Positions 37,907-47,106 of a stretch of 64,000 nucleotides of DNA are shown in pieces; the first letter of the stretch is position 1, and each line of letters begins with the position of its first letter. The translations under genes were made by a program, and so were the position numbers. Location: the NCBI RefSeq assembly GCF_005887635.2, contig NZ_CP040818.1, positions 3,688,501-3,752,500 on the forward strand, read 5' to 3'. Below the pieces are notes generated by a model. That model was not told the origin of the DNA and did not search any database. It saw nothing but the letters and a program-made list of their open reading frames with translations. The DNA is from Paroceanicella profunda (GTDB lineage: Bacteria; Pseudomonadota; Alphaproteobacteria; Rhodobacterales; Rhodobacteraceae).

Positions 37907-38263
37907 ATGTTCGGCATCCCCGGAAAATCGCCCGTCACCATCACGGACGCTGCCGCGAAGCAGATCGGCAAGCTGATGCAGGGCGGCAAGTACGGCCTGC
38001 GCATCGGCCTGAAGAAGGGCGGCTGCGCGGGCATGGAATACACCATGGAATACGTCGACGCCGCAGAGGCGGCGGACGTGGTGGTGGAGCAGGACGGCGC
38101 ACGGGTGCTCATCGCCCCCATGGCGCAGATGTTCCTGTTCGGCACCGAGATCGACTACAAGGTGTCGCTGCTCGAAAGCGGCTTCGCCTTCAACAACCCC
38201 AATGTCACGGAAGCCTGCGGCTGCGGCGAATCCGTGAAGTTCGACGCCGCCGCGGGGGCCTGA
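37907..38263 (+). CDS. HesB/IscA/SufA-family iron-sulfur carrier
   Basis: A 118-residue A-type carrier. The three cluster-ligand Cys are present: GGCAGMEYTMEY (first) and the CGCGES pair near the C-terminus. The core ITDAAAKQIGKLM and FLFGTEIDYKVSLLESGFAFNNPN matches the family. It delivers Fe-S clusters to apoproteins in the cytosol. The sequence begins with an unusual MFGIPGKSPV extension. A GAAGGAG site precedes the ATG. It sits between the DUF59 gene and tpiA on the same strand. I cannot tell an IscA from a SufA role. Confidence 0.92.
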   Translation: MFGIPGKSPVTITDAAAKQIGKLMQGGKYGLRIGLKKGGCAGMEYTMEYVDAAEAADVVVEQDGARVLIAPMAQMFLFGTEIDYKVSLLESGFAFNNPNVTEACGCGESVKFDAAAGA

Positions 38264-38369
38264 GCCCCGGCGCGGCGATCGCCCGCATCTCCCGCCTCCG
38301 CCTGCGGACTGGAAGGCGCCCTCCCGCTGCGCTATCTCATGATGCGTCAACGATTTCAGGAGGACAGGG

Positions 38370-39119
38370 ATGACCCGACGCAAGCTCGCCGCCGGAAACT
38401 GGAAGATGAACGGGCTCAGGACCGCGCTCGCCGAGATCGAGGCCCTGCGTGACGCCTTCCCCGATCCGGGCTGCGACGTGCTGATCTGCCCCCCTGCCAC
38501 GCTTCTCGCCCAGTCCGCGCTGGCCGCGGCAGGCTCTTCCATCCGCCTCGGCGGGCAGGATTGCCACGTGGCCGCCTCGGGCGCGCACACCGGCGACATC
38601 TCCGCGGCCATGCTCTCCGACAGCGGGGCCACCCACGTGATCCTCGGCCATTCGGAGCGGCGTGCCGACCATGGCGAAAGCTCGGCCCTGGTGGCCCGCA
38701 AGACGGAGGCCGCCTGGGCCGCGGGCCTCACCGCCATCATCTGCGTCGGGGAAACCGAGGCCGAGCGGGACGCGGGCCGTACGCTCGACATCGTCACCAC
38801 GCAGGTGATCGAATCAGTTCCCGACGGCGCGATCGCCCTCACCACGGTGGTGGCCTACGAGCCGGTCTGGGCCATCGGCACCGGGCGCACGCCCACCAAT
38901 GCCGAGATCGAGGAAGTTCACACCGCCATCCGCGGCGCCCTGGCCAGCCGCTTCAGCACGGATGTCGCGGAAGGCATCCGCATCCTCTACGGCGGCTCGG
39001 TGAAGCCGGGCAACGCGGCGGAGATCTTCGCGCTGCGCGACGTGGATGGCGGGCTGGTGGGCGGCGCCTCGCTGAAAGCCTCGGACTTCGCCGGGATCAT
39101 CCGCGCCGCGGAAGGCTGA
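38370..39119 (+). CDS. tpiA: Triosephosphate isomerase
   Basis: A 249-residue TIM-barrel enzyme interconverting dihydroxyacetone phosphate and glyceraldehyde-3-phosphate. All hallmarks are seen: GNWKMNG with the catalytic Lys, GHSERR with the electrophile His, [11 protein letters not shown] with the catalytic Glu, and the phosphate-binding [11 protein letters not shown]. The length is typical. A GGAGG site precedes the ATG. It converges on the phasin gene, with a hairpin between the two stops. Confidence 0.99.
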   Translation: MTRRKLAAGNWKMNGLRTALAEIEALRDAFPDPGCDVLICPPATLLAQSALAAAGSSIRLGGQDCHVAASGAHTGDISAAMLSDSGATHVILGHSERRADHGESSALVARKTEAAWAAGLTAIICVGETEAERDAGRTLDIVTTQVIESVPDGAIALTTVVAYEPVWAIGTGRTPTNAEIEEVHTAIRGALASRFSTDVAEGIRILYGGSVKPGNAAEIFALRDVDGGLVGGASLKASDFAGIIRAAEG

Positions 39120-39120
39120 T

Positions 39121-39154
39121 GCGCGGGGCGCGGCGCTCCGGAGGAGCCCCGCGC
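39121..39154. terminator. Bidirectional hairpin between tpiA and the phasin gene
   Basis: Perfect 9-bp arms GCGCGGGGC and GCCCCGCGC starting directly after the tpiA stop, with a 16-bp loop that can fold further (CTCCGGAG). Confidence 0.65.
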
Positions 39155-39167
39155 CCGGCCCTGCGCG

Positions 39168-39935
39168 CTAGTGCTTCATCAGGCTCATGGCCTGCTCGAT
39201 CCAGTTGTCGCGGAACGGCCGGCCCTTGAAGGCGGAGAGATTGGCATCCACCCAGGCGAGATTCGCCTCGGTGAACTTCGAGATCTGGTCGAAGGAATAG
39301 ATGCCCATCTGGTTCAGTTCGCGCTCCAGCTTCGGCCCCACGCCCCGGATCATCTTCAGGTCGTCGAACATCGCCGGCGCCTTGGAGAACAGGTTGGACG
39401 GCTTGGCCATTTTCACCATTTCATCCGCGTAGTCGGCGGCAACCCCGGCGGATTTCTGCGCCCGCTCGCCCATGGCCTCGGAAGCGTCCGTGGCCTGTTT
39501 CACCTGACGGCGGGTGGAGGTGTTCACCGTGTCCGACACCTCCGCCGCCGCGCGGACGGACTTGAAGGCCATGTCCGACACCGCCCCGCCGATCTCCGCG
39601 GCGGATTCCACGCTCTTCTGCATGGACTTCGCGGTCACCACCTCGGCCGCGTCGGCAGCCTTCGCCGCGGTCTGCATCCGCGTCTGCGCCACGGCGGTAA
39701 GGCTCTCGGTCATCTCCGCGACGGCCTTCACCGATTTCGAAAGCTGCTCGGTGAAGGCGCGGGACATCTCGGCCACGCCGGCGTCCGCCGGCCCGGCGGC
39801 CTTCGGATCCGCCGCGAAGCGCCAGGCGACGCCGAAGAACGGTGCGGCGGGAGACAGGCTGGTCCAGTATTCCAGCGGGCTCTCGTCCTTCTTGGGGGCC
39901 CAGCGGCCAGGTTCGAAGAGGGGCAGAAGGGTCAT
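39168..39935 (-). CDS. Phasin-family protein with C-terminal helix-hairpin-helix
   Basis: A 255-residue protein in two parts. Residues 60-185 are a long phasin-type helical region (MSRAFTEQLSKSVKAVAEMTESL, many Ala/Glu/Lys heptads), as in proteins coating polyhydroxyalkanoate granules or membranes. Residues about 195-250 form a helix-hairpin-helix unit, MIRGVGPKLERELNQMGIYSFDQI followed by WVDANLSAFKGRPFRDNW. The same C-terminal unit is known from Rhodobacterales NuoE and ribosomal-protein tails. A YWTSLSPAAPFFGVAWRF segment opens the protein. It is convergent with tpiA. The role of the fused HhH is unknown; it may bind nucleic acid or protein. Confidence 0.85.
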   Translation of the reverse strand: MTLLPLFEPGRWAPKKDESPLEYWTSLSPAAPFFGVAWRFAADPKAAGPADAGVAEMSRAFTEQLSKSVKAVAEMTESLTAVAQTRMQTAAKAADAAEVVTAKSMQKSVESAAEIGGAVSDMAFKSVRAAAEVSDTVNTSTRRQVKQATDASEAMGERAQKSAGVAADYADEMVKMAKPSNLFSKAPAMFDDLKMIRGVGPKLERELNQMGIYSFDQISKFTEANLAWVDANLSAFKGRPFRDNWIEQAMSLMKH

Positions 39936-40021
39936 TCGGGCATCCTCCCAGGCAAATGCTGCAGTGCACAATCTACCACACCACGGCGTTTTTGCAACTT
40001 TGACACAGTTTTGCCGCTGCG

Positions 40022-41248
40022 TCAGAGAATACCGCCCTCCCGCAGCCCGTAGTGATCGGCCAGCCTCTGCAGCGCGATGCGCAGAACCACCTTGCCGGAG
40101 CGCTTCGACCAGCCCAGCCGCTTCTCCGCCGTCTCCAGACCCTCGAGGAAACAGCAGCAGCGGAAGGCGATGTCCGACAGGCCCGGGCCGAGCGCCTTCA
40201 GCGCCGCGGACACCCGCTCGCGCGCCGCTGCCGGGCCGCCGGACGGGCCGCGCCCTCCCGCCTCGCCTCCCTGAGTGCCGGCGGTGAGGAAGCGCTCCCA
40301 GTCCTGGGTGACGCGCGGGCCGAGGTTGGCGCGCTCGAAATCCTCGCGCAGGCGCTCGCCGGCTTCCAGTTCCCGGCGCGACAGGAAGGCCTCGCCCTTC
40401 GGCCCGGACCGGCGCGCCAGCCAGGCGAGGGGCGACTCGGCGGCATTCACCACCACCTCCCGCGGCCCCTCCCTGCCCTCGCCGGAGACCAGGCGCAGCG
40501 CATCCTCCTGATGCTGCATCGCGAAAGGCGTCCGGGCTTCGGCGAAGCCGGCGGTCTCACGGCGGCGGATGGTGTCCTGCGCCAGCATGCGCTCCAGCGC
40601 CGCGCGCCCGGCGGCGGTGATCTCGTAGCAGGCCAGCTTGCCACTGCGTCGGCAGGCCACCCAGTCGCGCAGGGCGAACTGCCGGGCCACCTCGCGGCGC
40701 ACGGTGGCGGTCTGCCGGTGGCAGCCGGGAACCGTCTCGCGGAAGACGACCGCGAGCTCCGCCTCGGGAGCCACGGCAAGGAAGGCGCCGGATTCTCCGA
40801 GCCGTCGCAGGATCCTGCGGGCTTCACGCTGGATCTCGGCATCGGACTCGGGAAGATCAACGTGCTTGCGCTGCAGCATAGCTGGGTGCTCCTTCAGGAT
40901 GGTGCCAGGCTCTTCGCCGGCCTTGAATCGCAGATCGAGACCGGCGAGCGCCTCATCGAAGAGCGGGTCGTCCCGCTTCTCCTCGATGCGGCGAACCTGC
41001 CGGTGGACGGTAGAGGGGTGAACGCCGAGCCGACGCGACAGCTCGCGCATCGACAGGCCGGAAACGGTGTGGGCGAGATAGACGAGAACCGCGGCCGGCG
41101 GCTCCCCGGCCGCGGAGCAGTCACCCGGCCAGTCTGCCGGATGCACAGGCCCGGTCGTCCGGGCGCAGGATGTGGCGGGATGTGTCACGTGAGAAATCCG
41201 TGCCAATTCGATTAAAATTCTACCTATAATTGAATCGTGAAAATTCAC
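40022..41248 (-). CDS. Helix-turn-helix protein with C-terminal DUF6456-like domain
   Basis: A 408-residue protein. An HTH lies near residue 65-90 (SMRELSRRLGVHPSTVHRQVRRIEE); a second winged-helix-like region is in the middle (ARQFALRDWVACRRSGKLACYEI). The final 140 residues match the DUF6456 pattern: ESPLAWLARR, GERLREDFERANLGPRVTQDWERFL, ARERVSAALKALGPGLSDIAF and AKRLGW-like/SAKVVLRIAL segments. This family is common in Rhodobacterales and presumed DNA-binding. The start is uncertain: GTG at 41248 lies in a palindrome (41237-41248) and later GTG codons are possible. It is divergent from the DUF6477-like gene. Confidence 0.8.
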   Translation of the reverse strand: MNFHDSIIGRILIELARISHVTHPATSCARTTGPVHPADWPGDCSAAGEPPAAVLVYLAHTVSGLSMRELSRRLGVHPSTVHRQVRRIEEKRDDPLFDEALAGLDLRFKAGEEPGTILKEHPAMLQRKHVDLPESDAEIQREARRILRRLGESGAFLAVAPEAELAVVFRETVPGCHRQTATVRREVARQFALRDWVACRRSGKLACYEITAAGRAALERMLAQDTIRRRETAGFAEARTPFAMQHQEDALRLVSGEGREGPREVVVNAAESPLAWLARRSGPKGEAFLSRRELEAGERLREDFERANLGPRVTQDWERFLTAGTQGGEAGGRGPSGGPAAARERVSAALKALGPGLSDIAFRCCCFLEGLETAEKRLGWSKRSGKVVLRIALQRLADHYGLREGGIL

Positions 41249-41337
41249 TTAACCTAAAATTGTAAATAAACCTTAACTATCTCTGGGATTCAGGATTTGC
41301 AGAGACAGCGCACGCTTCCCTGAAAACTTCCGCAACG

Positions 41338-41384
41338 CCTCCCGTTTGGGCCCCAGCATGGGCCTCGACTGATACAAACGGAGG
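41338..41384 (+). promoter_or_regulatory. Leader hairpin that sequesters the ribosome site of the DUF6477-like gene
   Basis: Arms CCTCCCGTTTG (41338-41348) and CAAACGGAGG (41375-41384) pair except for one bulged C. The second arm contains the GGAGG site 5 bp before the ATG at 41390. An inner GGCC/GGCC pairing can extend the fold. Confidence 0.55.
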
Positions 41385-41389
41385 TTTCG

Positions 41390-41680
41390 ATGACCGATAC
41401 TCAAGCCCTGAACACCGCCCTGCGCCGCCCCGGCCTGCTGCTGCGTGCCGCGCGTGCCGGGCTCGGCGCCTATGCCCGCGACATCCACCTGGCCCGGATC
41501 CTGCCCGGCACGGACCCGGCGCGTGACCCGAAGGCGACGCTGCGCCGGCTCCGTGAGATGGAGGCCGCCTGCGACGCGGCGCGCCGCGCGCGGGAAACCG
41601 GCTATTCGCCGAGTTCGCATGTGTCGGTGCTGGTGGCGCTGCTGGCGGAACTGCGCCGGGTGCAGGGGCGAACGGCCTGA
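41390..41680 (+). CDS. DUF6477-like small protein
   Basis: A 96-residue soluble protein: LNTALRRPGLLLRAARAGLGAYARDIHLARIL at the start, split by DPKATLRRLREMEAACDAARRARETGYSPSSHVSVLVALLAELR at the end. The RRPxLLxRAAR opening and the GYSxxxHVxxLxALLAE helix are the pattern of DUF6477, a family found in Rhodobacterales, function unknown. Strongly helical and Arg-rich. The leader folds over its ribosome site, and the upstream 140 bp is an AT-rich pocket shared with the divergent DUF6456-like gene. Confidence 0.8.
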   Translation: MTDTQALNTALRRPGLLLRAARAGLGAYARDIHLARILPGTDPARDPKATLRRLREMEAACDAARRARETGYSPSSHVSVLVALLAELRRVQGRTA

Positions 41681-41701
41681 GGGGCGGGCCGCGCCGGGGC
41701 C

Positions 41702-43249
41702 CTATGCGAAGGCGTCCGGCTCCGCGGCCTTGCGTTCGGCGATGAAGGCGGCGAGCGCCTCCTCGATCGCCGGGTCGAGCGGCGGGCGCTGGTAGCTCTC
41801 CAGCATCCGCTTCACCCGGGCCTGCCCGAGCGTGGCACTGTCGCGCCCGCCCTCCTCCGCCCAGGTCTCAAAGGGTTTGTAGTCAAGCACTTCGCTGCGC
41901 CAGAACGCCTCGCGGTAATTGGCCTGCGTATGGGCACAGCCGAGGAAATGGCCCCCCGGGCCAACCTCGCGCAGCGCCTCCATTCCCTGTCCGTTCTCCG
42001 AGAGATCCACCCCGGATGCGAGCGCGTGCAGCGGCCCGAGCTGGTCCGCGTCGAGCACGAATTTCTCGAAGGAGGCCACCAGCCCGCCCTCCAGCCAGCC
42101 GCAGGCATGGAGCATGAAGTTCACCCCGCCCAGCAGCGCCGCGTTCAGGGTGTTGGCGGATTCGTAGCCCGCTTGCGCGTCAGGCAGCTTCGCACCGCAC
42201 AGCGCCCCGCCGGAGCGGTAGGGCAGCCCCAGCCGGCGGGCCAGTTGCCCCGCGCCGTAGAGGATCTTCGAGGCCTCCGGCGTCCCGAAGGTGGGCGCGC
42301 CGGAATTCATGTCGATCGAGGTCACGAAGGTGCCGAAGATCACCGGCGCGCCCGGCCGGACCAACTGCGCATAGGCCACCCCCGCCAGCACCTCGGCCAG
42401 CACCTGGGTGAGCGTTCCGGCCACCGTGACCGGCGCCATCGCGCCACCCACGATGAAGGGGGAAATGATGCAGGCCTGATTCGCCTGCGCATAGACCTCG
42501 AGCGCCCCCATCATCACGCTGTCGAAGGTGAGCGGCGAATTGATGTTGATGAGCGAGGTCATCACGGTGTTTTCGCTCACAAAGCCTTTACCGAAGAGAA
42601 TTTCGCACATGCGAACCGAATCGACCGCGCGGGTCGGGTCGGTCACCGATCCCATGAAAGGCTTGTCCGAGAGGGTCATGTGCGCCTCGATCATGTCGAG
42701 ATGGCGCTTGTTGACCGGCACATCCGTGGGCTCGCACACCGTGCCGCCCGAATGGTGCAACCATTTCGACATGTAGCCGAGCCGGACGAAATTCCGGAAG
42801 TCCTCCATCGTGGCATAGCGCCGTCCGCCGTCGAGGTCGCGCACGAAGGGCGGCCCGTAGACCGGCGCCAGCACCAGCGACGTGCCGCCGATCTCCACCG
42901 ACCGCTCCGGGTTGCGGGCGTGCTGGGTGAACCGCCCCGGTGCCGTGGCGCAGAGCCGGCGCGCGAGGCCGCGCGGGATGTGCACCATCTCGCCGCGCAC
43001 CTCGGCACCGGCCTCGCGCCAGCGCGCCAGCGCGCCGGGATTGTCGGCGAAGCGCACCCCGATCTCCTCCAGCACCGTCTCGGCATTGGCCTCGATCAGG
43101 CTGAGCCCCTCCTCGTCGAGAATGTCGAAGGTGCCGATCCTGCGCCGGATCGCCGGCGCGCAGTCGAAGCGCACCGCCGTCCGCTCTGCCCGGCGGGCCG
43201 CTCCGCCGCCGCCGCGCCGGCCGCTCCGGGCCGGGGGTGTCTGAGCCAT
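41702..43249 (-). CDS. MttB-family trimethylamine methyltransferase homologue (non-pyrrolysine)
   Basis: A 515-residue TIM-barrel methyltransferase of the MttB superfamily: [26 protein letters not shown] at the start, [38 protein letters not shown] and [18 protein letters not shown] in the middle. It has no in-frame UAG, so it lacks the pyrrolysine of archaeal MttB; such homologues demethylate quaternary amines such as glycine betaine using a corrinoid protein. No corrinoid protein gene is adjacent, so the partner must be elsewhere. The ATG at 43249 has AGGAGG upstream. It is divergent from guaA with about 180 bp between. Confidence 0.93.
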   Translation of the reverse strand: MAQTPPARSGRRGGGGAARRAERTAVRFDCAPAIRRRIGTFDILDEEGLSLIEANAETVLEEIGVRFADNPGALARWREAGAEVRGEMVHIPRGLARRLCATAPGRFTQHARNPERSVEIGGTSLVLAPVYGPPFVRDLDGGRRYATMEDFRNFVRLGYMSKWLHHSGGTVCEPTDVPVNKRHLDMIEAHMTLSDKPFMGSVTDPTRAVDSVRMCEILFGKGFVSENTVMTSLININSPLTFDSVMMGALEVYAQANQACIISPFIVGGAMAPVTVAGTLTQVLAEVLAGVAYAQLVRPGAPVIFGTFVTSIDMNSGAPTFGTPEASKILYGAGQLARRLGLPYRSGGALCGAKLPDAQAGYESANTLNAALLGGVNFMLHACGWLEGGLVASFEKFVLDADQLGPLHALASGVDLSENGQGMEALREVGPGGHFLGCAHTQANYREAFWRSEVLDYKPFETWAEEGGRDSATLGQARVKRMLESYQRPPLDPAIEEALAAFIAERKAAEPDAFA

Positions 43250-43431
43250 CGCGGCCTCCTGAGGTCTGGTGCCGCACGCGGCGGGAAAGGGCCTTGAGTA
43301 TGCCGGGCACGGCGGTCCGCAGAGGGCCGAAACCGCCACCGCGCGGCCCGGAAACGACATTGCCGGCCGCGGTGACGCCGGGTGCATTGCACACAGTTGC
43401 GCGCGCCCGCGCCTTCCATTATGTGCTGGCC

Positions 43432-44991
43432 ATGAACACGTCAGAGCACCAACACCTCCTGATCATCGACTTCGGATCACAGGTCACGCAGTTGATCGCC
43501 CGCCGCCTGCGCGAGGCGAACATCTACTGCGAGATCCATCCCTATCAGAACGTGACGGAGGCGAGCATCCGCGCCTTCGCCCCCAAAGCCGTCATCCTCT
43601 CGGGCGGCCCGGCCTCGGTGCTGGACGAGAATTCGCCCCGCGCGCCCCAGGCCCTGTTCGAGATGGGCCTGCCCATCCTCGGGGTCTGCTATGGCCAGCA
43701 GGTGATGATGGAGCAGCTCGGCGGTCGCGTCGAAGCCGGCCATCACCGTGAGTTCGGCCGTGCCTTCGTCAGCCCGAACGAGCGCAACCTCGACCTCACC
43801 GAAGGCTGGTACGCCACCGGGCGCGAGCAGGTGTGGATGAGCCACGGCGACCGGGTGACCGCCCTCGCCCCGGGCTTCGACGTCTACGGCACCTCGCCGA
43901 ACGCGCCCTTCGCCATCACCGCAGACCCCTCGCGCCACTTCTACGCCGTGCAGTTCCACCCGGAAGTGCACCACACCCCGAACGGCGCCCAGCTCTACCG
44001 GAACTTCTGCCGCATCGCCGGCTTCACCGGTGACTGGACCATGTCCGCCTACAAGGACCAGGCCATCGAGGCGATCCGCGCGCAGGTCGGCGACGCGAAG
44101 GTGATCTGCGGGCTTTCCGGCGGGGTCGACAGCTCGGTCGCCGCGGTGCTGATCCACGAGGCGATCGGCGACCAGCTCACCTGCGTCTTCGTCGACACCG
44201 GAATGATGCGCATGGGCGAGGCCGAAGAGGTCGTCACCCTGTTCCGCGACCATTACAACATCCCGCTGATCCACGCCGACGAGGCCGATCTCTTCATCGA
44301 CGCGCTCGAGGGCGAATCGGACCCGGAGACCAAGCGCAAGACCATCGGCCGGCTGTTCATCGAGGTGTTCGAGAAACACGCGAAATCGGTGGGCGGCGCG
44401 AAGTTCCTCGCCCAGGGCACGCTCTACCCGGACGTGATCGAGAGCGTGAGCTTCTCCGGCGGCCCCTCCGTCACCATCAAGTCGCATCACAACGTGGGCG
44501 GCCTGCCCGAGCGGATGGACATGAAGCTGGTCGAGCCCTTGCGCGAGCTCTTCAAGGACGAGGTCCGCGCGCTTGGCCGCGAGCTCGGCCTGCCCGAGAG
44601 CTTCGTCGGCCGCCACCCCTTCCCCGGCCCCGGCCTCGCGATCCGCTGCCCCGGCGGCATCACCCGCGAGAAGCTCGACATCCTGCGCAAGGCGGACGCG
44701 GTCTACCTCGACCAGATCCGCAAGCACGGGCTCTACGACGAGATTTGGCAGGCCTTCGCCGTGCTGCTGCCGGTCCGCACCGTGGGCGTGATGGGTGACG
44801 GGCGCACCTACGAATACGTCTGCGCCCTGCGCGCGGTCACCTCGGTCGACGGCATGACGGCGGATTTCTATCCCTTCTCCTCCGAATTCCTGGGCGAGAC
44901 CGCAGGCCGCATCATCAACGAGGTGAACGGCATCAACCGCGTCGTCTACGACTACACGTCGAAGCCGCCGGGAACGATCGAGTGGGAATGA
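43432..44991 (+). CDS. guaA: GMP synthase (glutamine-hydrolysing)
   Basis: A 519-residue enzyme converting XMP to GMP. The glutamine-amidotransferase half (residues 1-200) has the nucleophile Cys in LGVCYGQQ and the His-Glu pair in QFHPEVHH. The ATP-pyrophosphatase half has the P-loop [12 protein letters not shown]. The C-terminal dimerisation domain ends normally in PPGTIEWE. The ATG at 43432 gives the standard N-terminus. Its 3' end is directly followed by an integrase gene, marking it as the insertion site of island II; the gene itself is complete. Confidence 0.99.
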   Translation: MNTSEHQHLLIIDFGSQVTQLIARRLREANIYCEIHPYQNVTEASIRAFAPKAVILSGGPASVLDENSPRAPQALFEMGLPILGVCYGQQVMMEQLGGRVEAGHHREFGRAFVSPNERNLDLTEGWYATGREQVWMSHGDRVTALAPGFDVYGTSPNAPFAITADPSRHFYAVQFHPEVHHTPNGAQLYRNFCRIAGFTGDWTMSAYKDQAIEAIRAQVGDAKVICGLSGGVDSSVAAVLIHEAIGDQLTCVFVDTGMMRMGEAEEVVTLFRDHYNIPLIHADEADLFIDALEGESDPETKRKTIGRLFIEVFEKHAKSVGGAKFLAQGTLYPDVIESVSFSGGPSVTIKSHHNVGGLPERMDMKLVEPLRELFKDEVRALGRELGLPESFVGRHPFPGPGLAIRCPGGITREKLDILRKADAVYLDQIRKHGLYDEIWQAFAVLLPVRTVGVMGDGRTYEYVCALRAVTSVDGMTADFYPFSSEFLGETAGRIINEVNGINRVVYDYTSKPPGTIEWE

Positions 44992-45079
44992 TTCAGGCCC
45001 ATCCGAACGCCGCCGATTTTACGCTCCGGTACGATATAAGCTACTGAAAACAAAAATAAAATCATCCTGTGCCTATCGA

Positions 45080-45101
45080 CATCTATCGGTGGGCATAGAT
45101 G
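45080..45101. repeat. Inverted repeat near the guaA/integrase junction
   Basis: Perfect 7-bp arms CATCTAT and ATAGATG with an 8-bp spacer, about 90 bp past guaA, in the region where the attachment site should be. Confidence 0.4.
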
Positions 45102-45155
45102 GCGTTCGGCGGCCTCGCTGACGGGCCTTGCCCCCATTGATCAACCGGAAAAACG

Positions 45156-45268
45156 AAAGTACCGTCAGGTCACATGAGGCCAATGACGGTACTTTTTTCG
45201 AACTAACGCGCTGAAATATAATCGTTTTCAGCGCCACTGGCCTCCAAAAACCGCGTGACGGTACTTTT
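45156..45268. promoter_or_regulatory. Three copies of TGACGGTACTTT before the integrase
   Basis: An inverted pair AAAGTACCGTCA (45156-45167) / TGACGGTACTTT (45184-45195) plus a third direct copy (45256-45267) ending 17 bp before the integrase ATG. These are candidate arm-type or operator sites for the recombinase or its directionality factor. Confidence 0.6.
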
Positions 45269-45284
45269 CCGCAAGGAGGCCGAA

Positions 45285-46541
45285 ATGTTGACCGATGCAG
45301 CACTCAAGTGCTTGAAACCAAAAGCCAAAATGTACAAGGTTTCCGATCGTGACGGCATGTACGTGCGCGTCGCGCCGTCGGGCGCCATCTCGTTCAGGCT
45401 CGACTATCGGCTGAACGGCAGGCGGGAGACCGTCTATCTCGGCAGATATGCCCGTGACGGAATATCGCTCGCCAGGGCTCGCGAGCTATGCATCGACGCG
45501 CGGCGTGCGATCGCCGAGGGGCGGTCCCCCGCCATTGAGAAGCAGCGCGAGAAGCGCCGGATCAAGGAAGCAAAGAGCTTCGGCGAATTCGGCGAGAAAT
45601 GGCTGACCAACGCGACCATGGCCGACAGCACGCGCGCGATGCGTCGCTCCATCTTCGAACGCGAACTCATGCCCGTCTGGCGAAATCGTCTCCTGACGGA
45701 AATCACCCCGGATGATCTACGCGCTCACTGCGGCAAGATCGTCGAACGGGGTGCGCCCGCGACGGCGATCCATGTGCGGGATATCCTGAAGCAGATCTAC
45801 GGCTTTGCCATTCTGCATGGCGAGAAGGTCGCCAATCCGGCAGATGACGTCGGTCCGGCCTCGATCGCTACCTTTACGCCGAAGGACCGCGCGCTTTCGC
45901 CCGCAGAGATCCGCATCATGTTCAAGCAGCTCGAGCATGTTGCGACGCTGCCGACGATCCGTCTCGGTATGAAGCTCTACCTTCTCACAATGGTGCGGAA
46001 GAGCGAGTTGCAGGATGCAGTTTGGGACGAGATCGATTTCGACAACGCTGTCTGGACCATCCCGAAGGAGCGCATGAAGCGATCGAAGCCGCACAACGTC
46101 TACCTGTGCCGGCAGACCCTCGACATCATGATCGCGCTCAAGACCTGTTCCGGCAACTCCCGATATCTGCTGCCGTCCCGGTACGACGCGGACGCGCCCA
46201 TGTCTCGTGCGACGTTCAATCGCATCACCTATGCCGTCGTCGAGCTAGCCAAGAAGGAGGGGCTGCCGCTGGAGCCTTTCACCGTCCATGATCTGCGGCG
46301 GACGGGCTCGACGCTGCTAAATGAGCTGGGCTTTAACAGCGACTGGATCGAAAAGTGCCTTGCGCACGAGGACGGGCGTTCGTCCCGCGGCGTTTACAAC
46401 AAAGCCGAGTATGAGGTGCAACGGCGGCATATGATGCAGCAATGGGCAGATACTGTGGACGCCTGGATCGACGGCCGCAAATATGCCCCCACGCTTTTGC
46501 CGCAAGCTATGCCCCTAATGGAGCTTGATCCCGCCCTTTGA
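45285..46541 (+). CDS. P4-type tyrosine site-specific integrase
   Basis: A 418-residue integrase with the DUF4102-type N-terminus (MLTDAALKCLKPKAKMYKVSDRDGMYVR split across the SAM-like arm-binding domain) and a catalytic domain. Active residues: Arg in LTMVRKSELQDAVWDEID, the HDLRRTGSTLL box (His-x2-Arg), His in CLAHEDG and the nucleophile Tyr in GVYNKAEYE. The ATG at 45285 is selected by AAGGAGG 7 bp upstream; the longer GTG-started frame would run through an operator repeat. It is the integrase of island II, placed right after guaA. The gene looks intact, so the element could still move. A terminator overlaps its stop. Confidence 0.95.
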   Translation: MLTDAALKCLKPKAKMYKVSDRDGMYVRVAPSGAISFRLDYRLNGRRETVYLGRYARDGISLARARELCIDARRAIAEGRSPAIEKQREKRRIKEAKSFGEFGEKWLTNATMADSTRAMRRSIFERELMPVWRNRLLTEITPDDLRAHCGKIVERGAPATAIHVRDILKQIYGFAILHGEKVANPADDVGPASIATFTPKDRALSPAEIRIMFKQLEHVATLPTIRLGMKLYLLTMVRKSELQDAVWDEIDFDNAVWTIPKERMKRSKPHNVYLCRQTLDIMIALKTCSGNSRYLLPSRYDADAPMSRATFNRITYAVVELAKKEGLPLEPFTVHDLRRTGSTLLNELGFNSDWIEKCLAHEDGRSSRGVYNKAEYEVQRRHMMQQWADTVDAWIDGRKYAPTLLPQAMPLMELDPAL

Positions 46542-46791
46542 CGGGGCGGGTTTTACGCTTGGTGACGTCAGGGTGCTGTGCCCGACGGATCGGGGCAGCC
46601 CGCCGTGCCATGAGCCAAGCTTCGACCTCGGCCAAGTCCCAAACGATACAACGTGGCGAGAGCGCAAATCGACGGGGAAACTCGCCACGCTGCTCCATCT
46701 CATAAATCGTGCTGTCGGCCATCGGCACGATCTCCCTTAACTGTTGCCGCCGGATTGTTTTCCGAATTTGCGTGGGTTCGACTTTTGCCAT
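46507..46791 (-). CDS. AlpA-like helix-turn-helix protein (putative excisionase)
   Basis: A 94-residue protein with an AlpA-type winged helix: IRRQQLREIVPMADSTIYEME, FPRRFALSPRCIVWDLAEVEAWL, which is the diagnostic RRFxLxxRxVxW pattern of that family. A basic tail follows. In P4-like elements AlpA proteins regulate or assist excision by the integrase. The ATG at 46791 has GGAG 8 bp upstream. It overlaps the integrase end by 35 bp tail to tail, sharing the terminator hairpin, a typical pairing for such modules. Confidence 0.88.
   Translation of the reverse strand: MAKVEPTQIRKTIRRQQLREIVPMADSTIYEMEQRGEFPRRFALSPRCIVWDLAEVEAWLMARRAAPIRRAQHPDVTKRKTRPVKGRDQAPLGA
46530..46550. terminator. Shared terminator of integrase and AlpA gene
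   Basis: Perfect 7-bp arms CCCGCCC and GGGCGGG with a 7-bp loop overlapping the integrase stop codon, followed on the plus strand by TTTTA. Confidence 0.8.
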
Positions 46792-47106
46792 GCTCAATCT
46801 CCTGCGTTGCTGAGGCGATTGAGACTGATATCTACTGATACTAGAAGCCCTTTCGGAATTACGTGCGGTATTTTCGGGCTATAGCGTACACATCGGCGGG
46901 TTCTTCCTGACTGCTGTGCCGCTTACGGTGCAACAGGTGCGTATGGGTTGATTCGGTTCCGACCACCGCACTGAAACCTCGACATTGGCTTCCTGTCGGC
47001 CGTGGTTTGTCTGCTCATCAAAGTGCGCGTGTCATAAGAAGCGCTGCATTGCTCTGCACGAGGCTCCAATTTGAGAGCAGCCGGGCACTGACATGGACCC
47101 ACGGTC
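46792..47106. other. Spacer between the island module and cargo, no gene
   Basis: No supported gene in 315 bp. Composition is lower-GC than the backbone. Confidence 0.4.
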
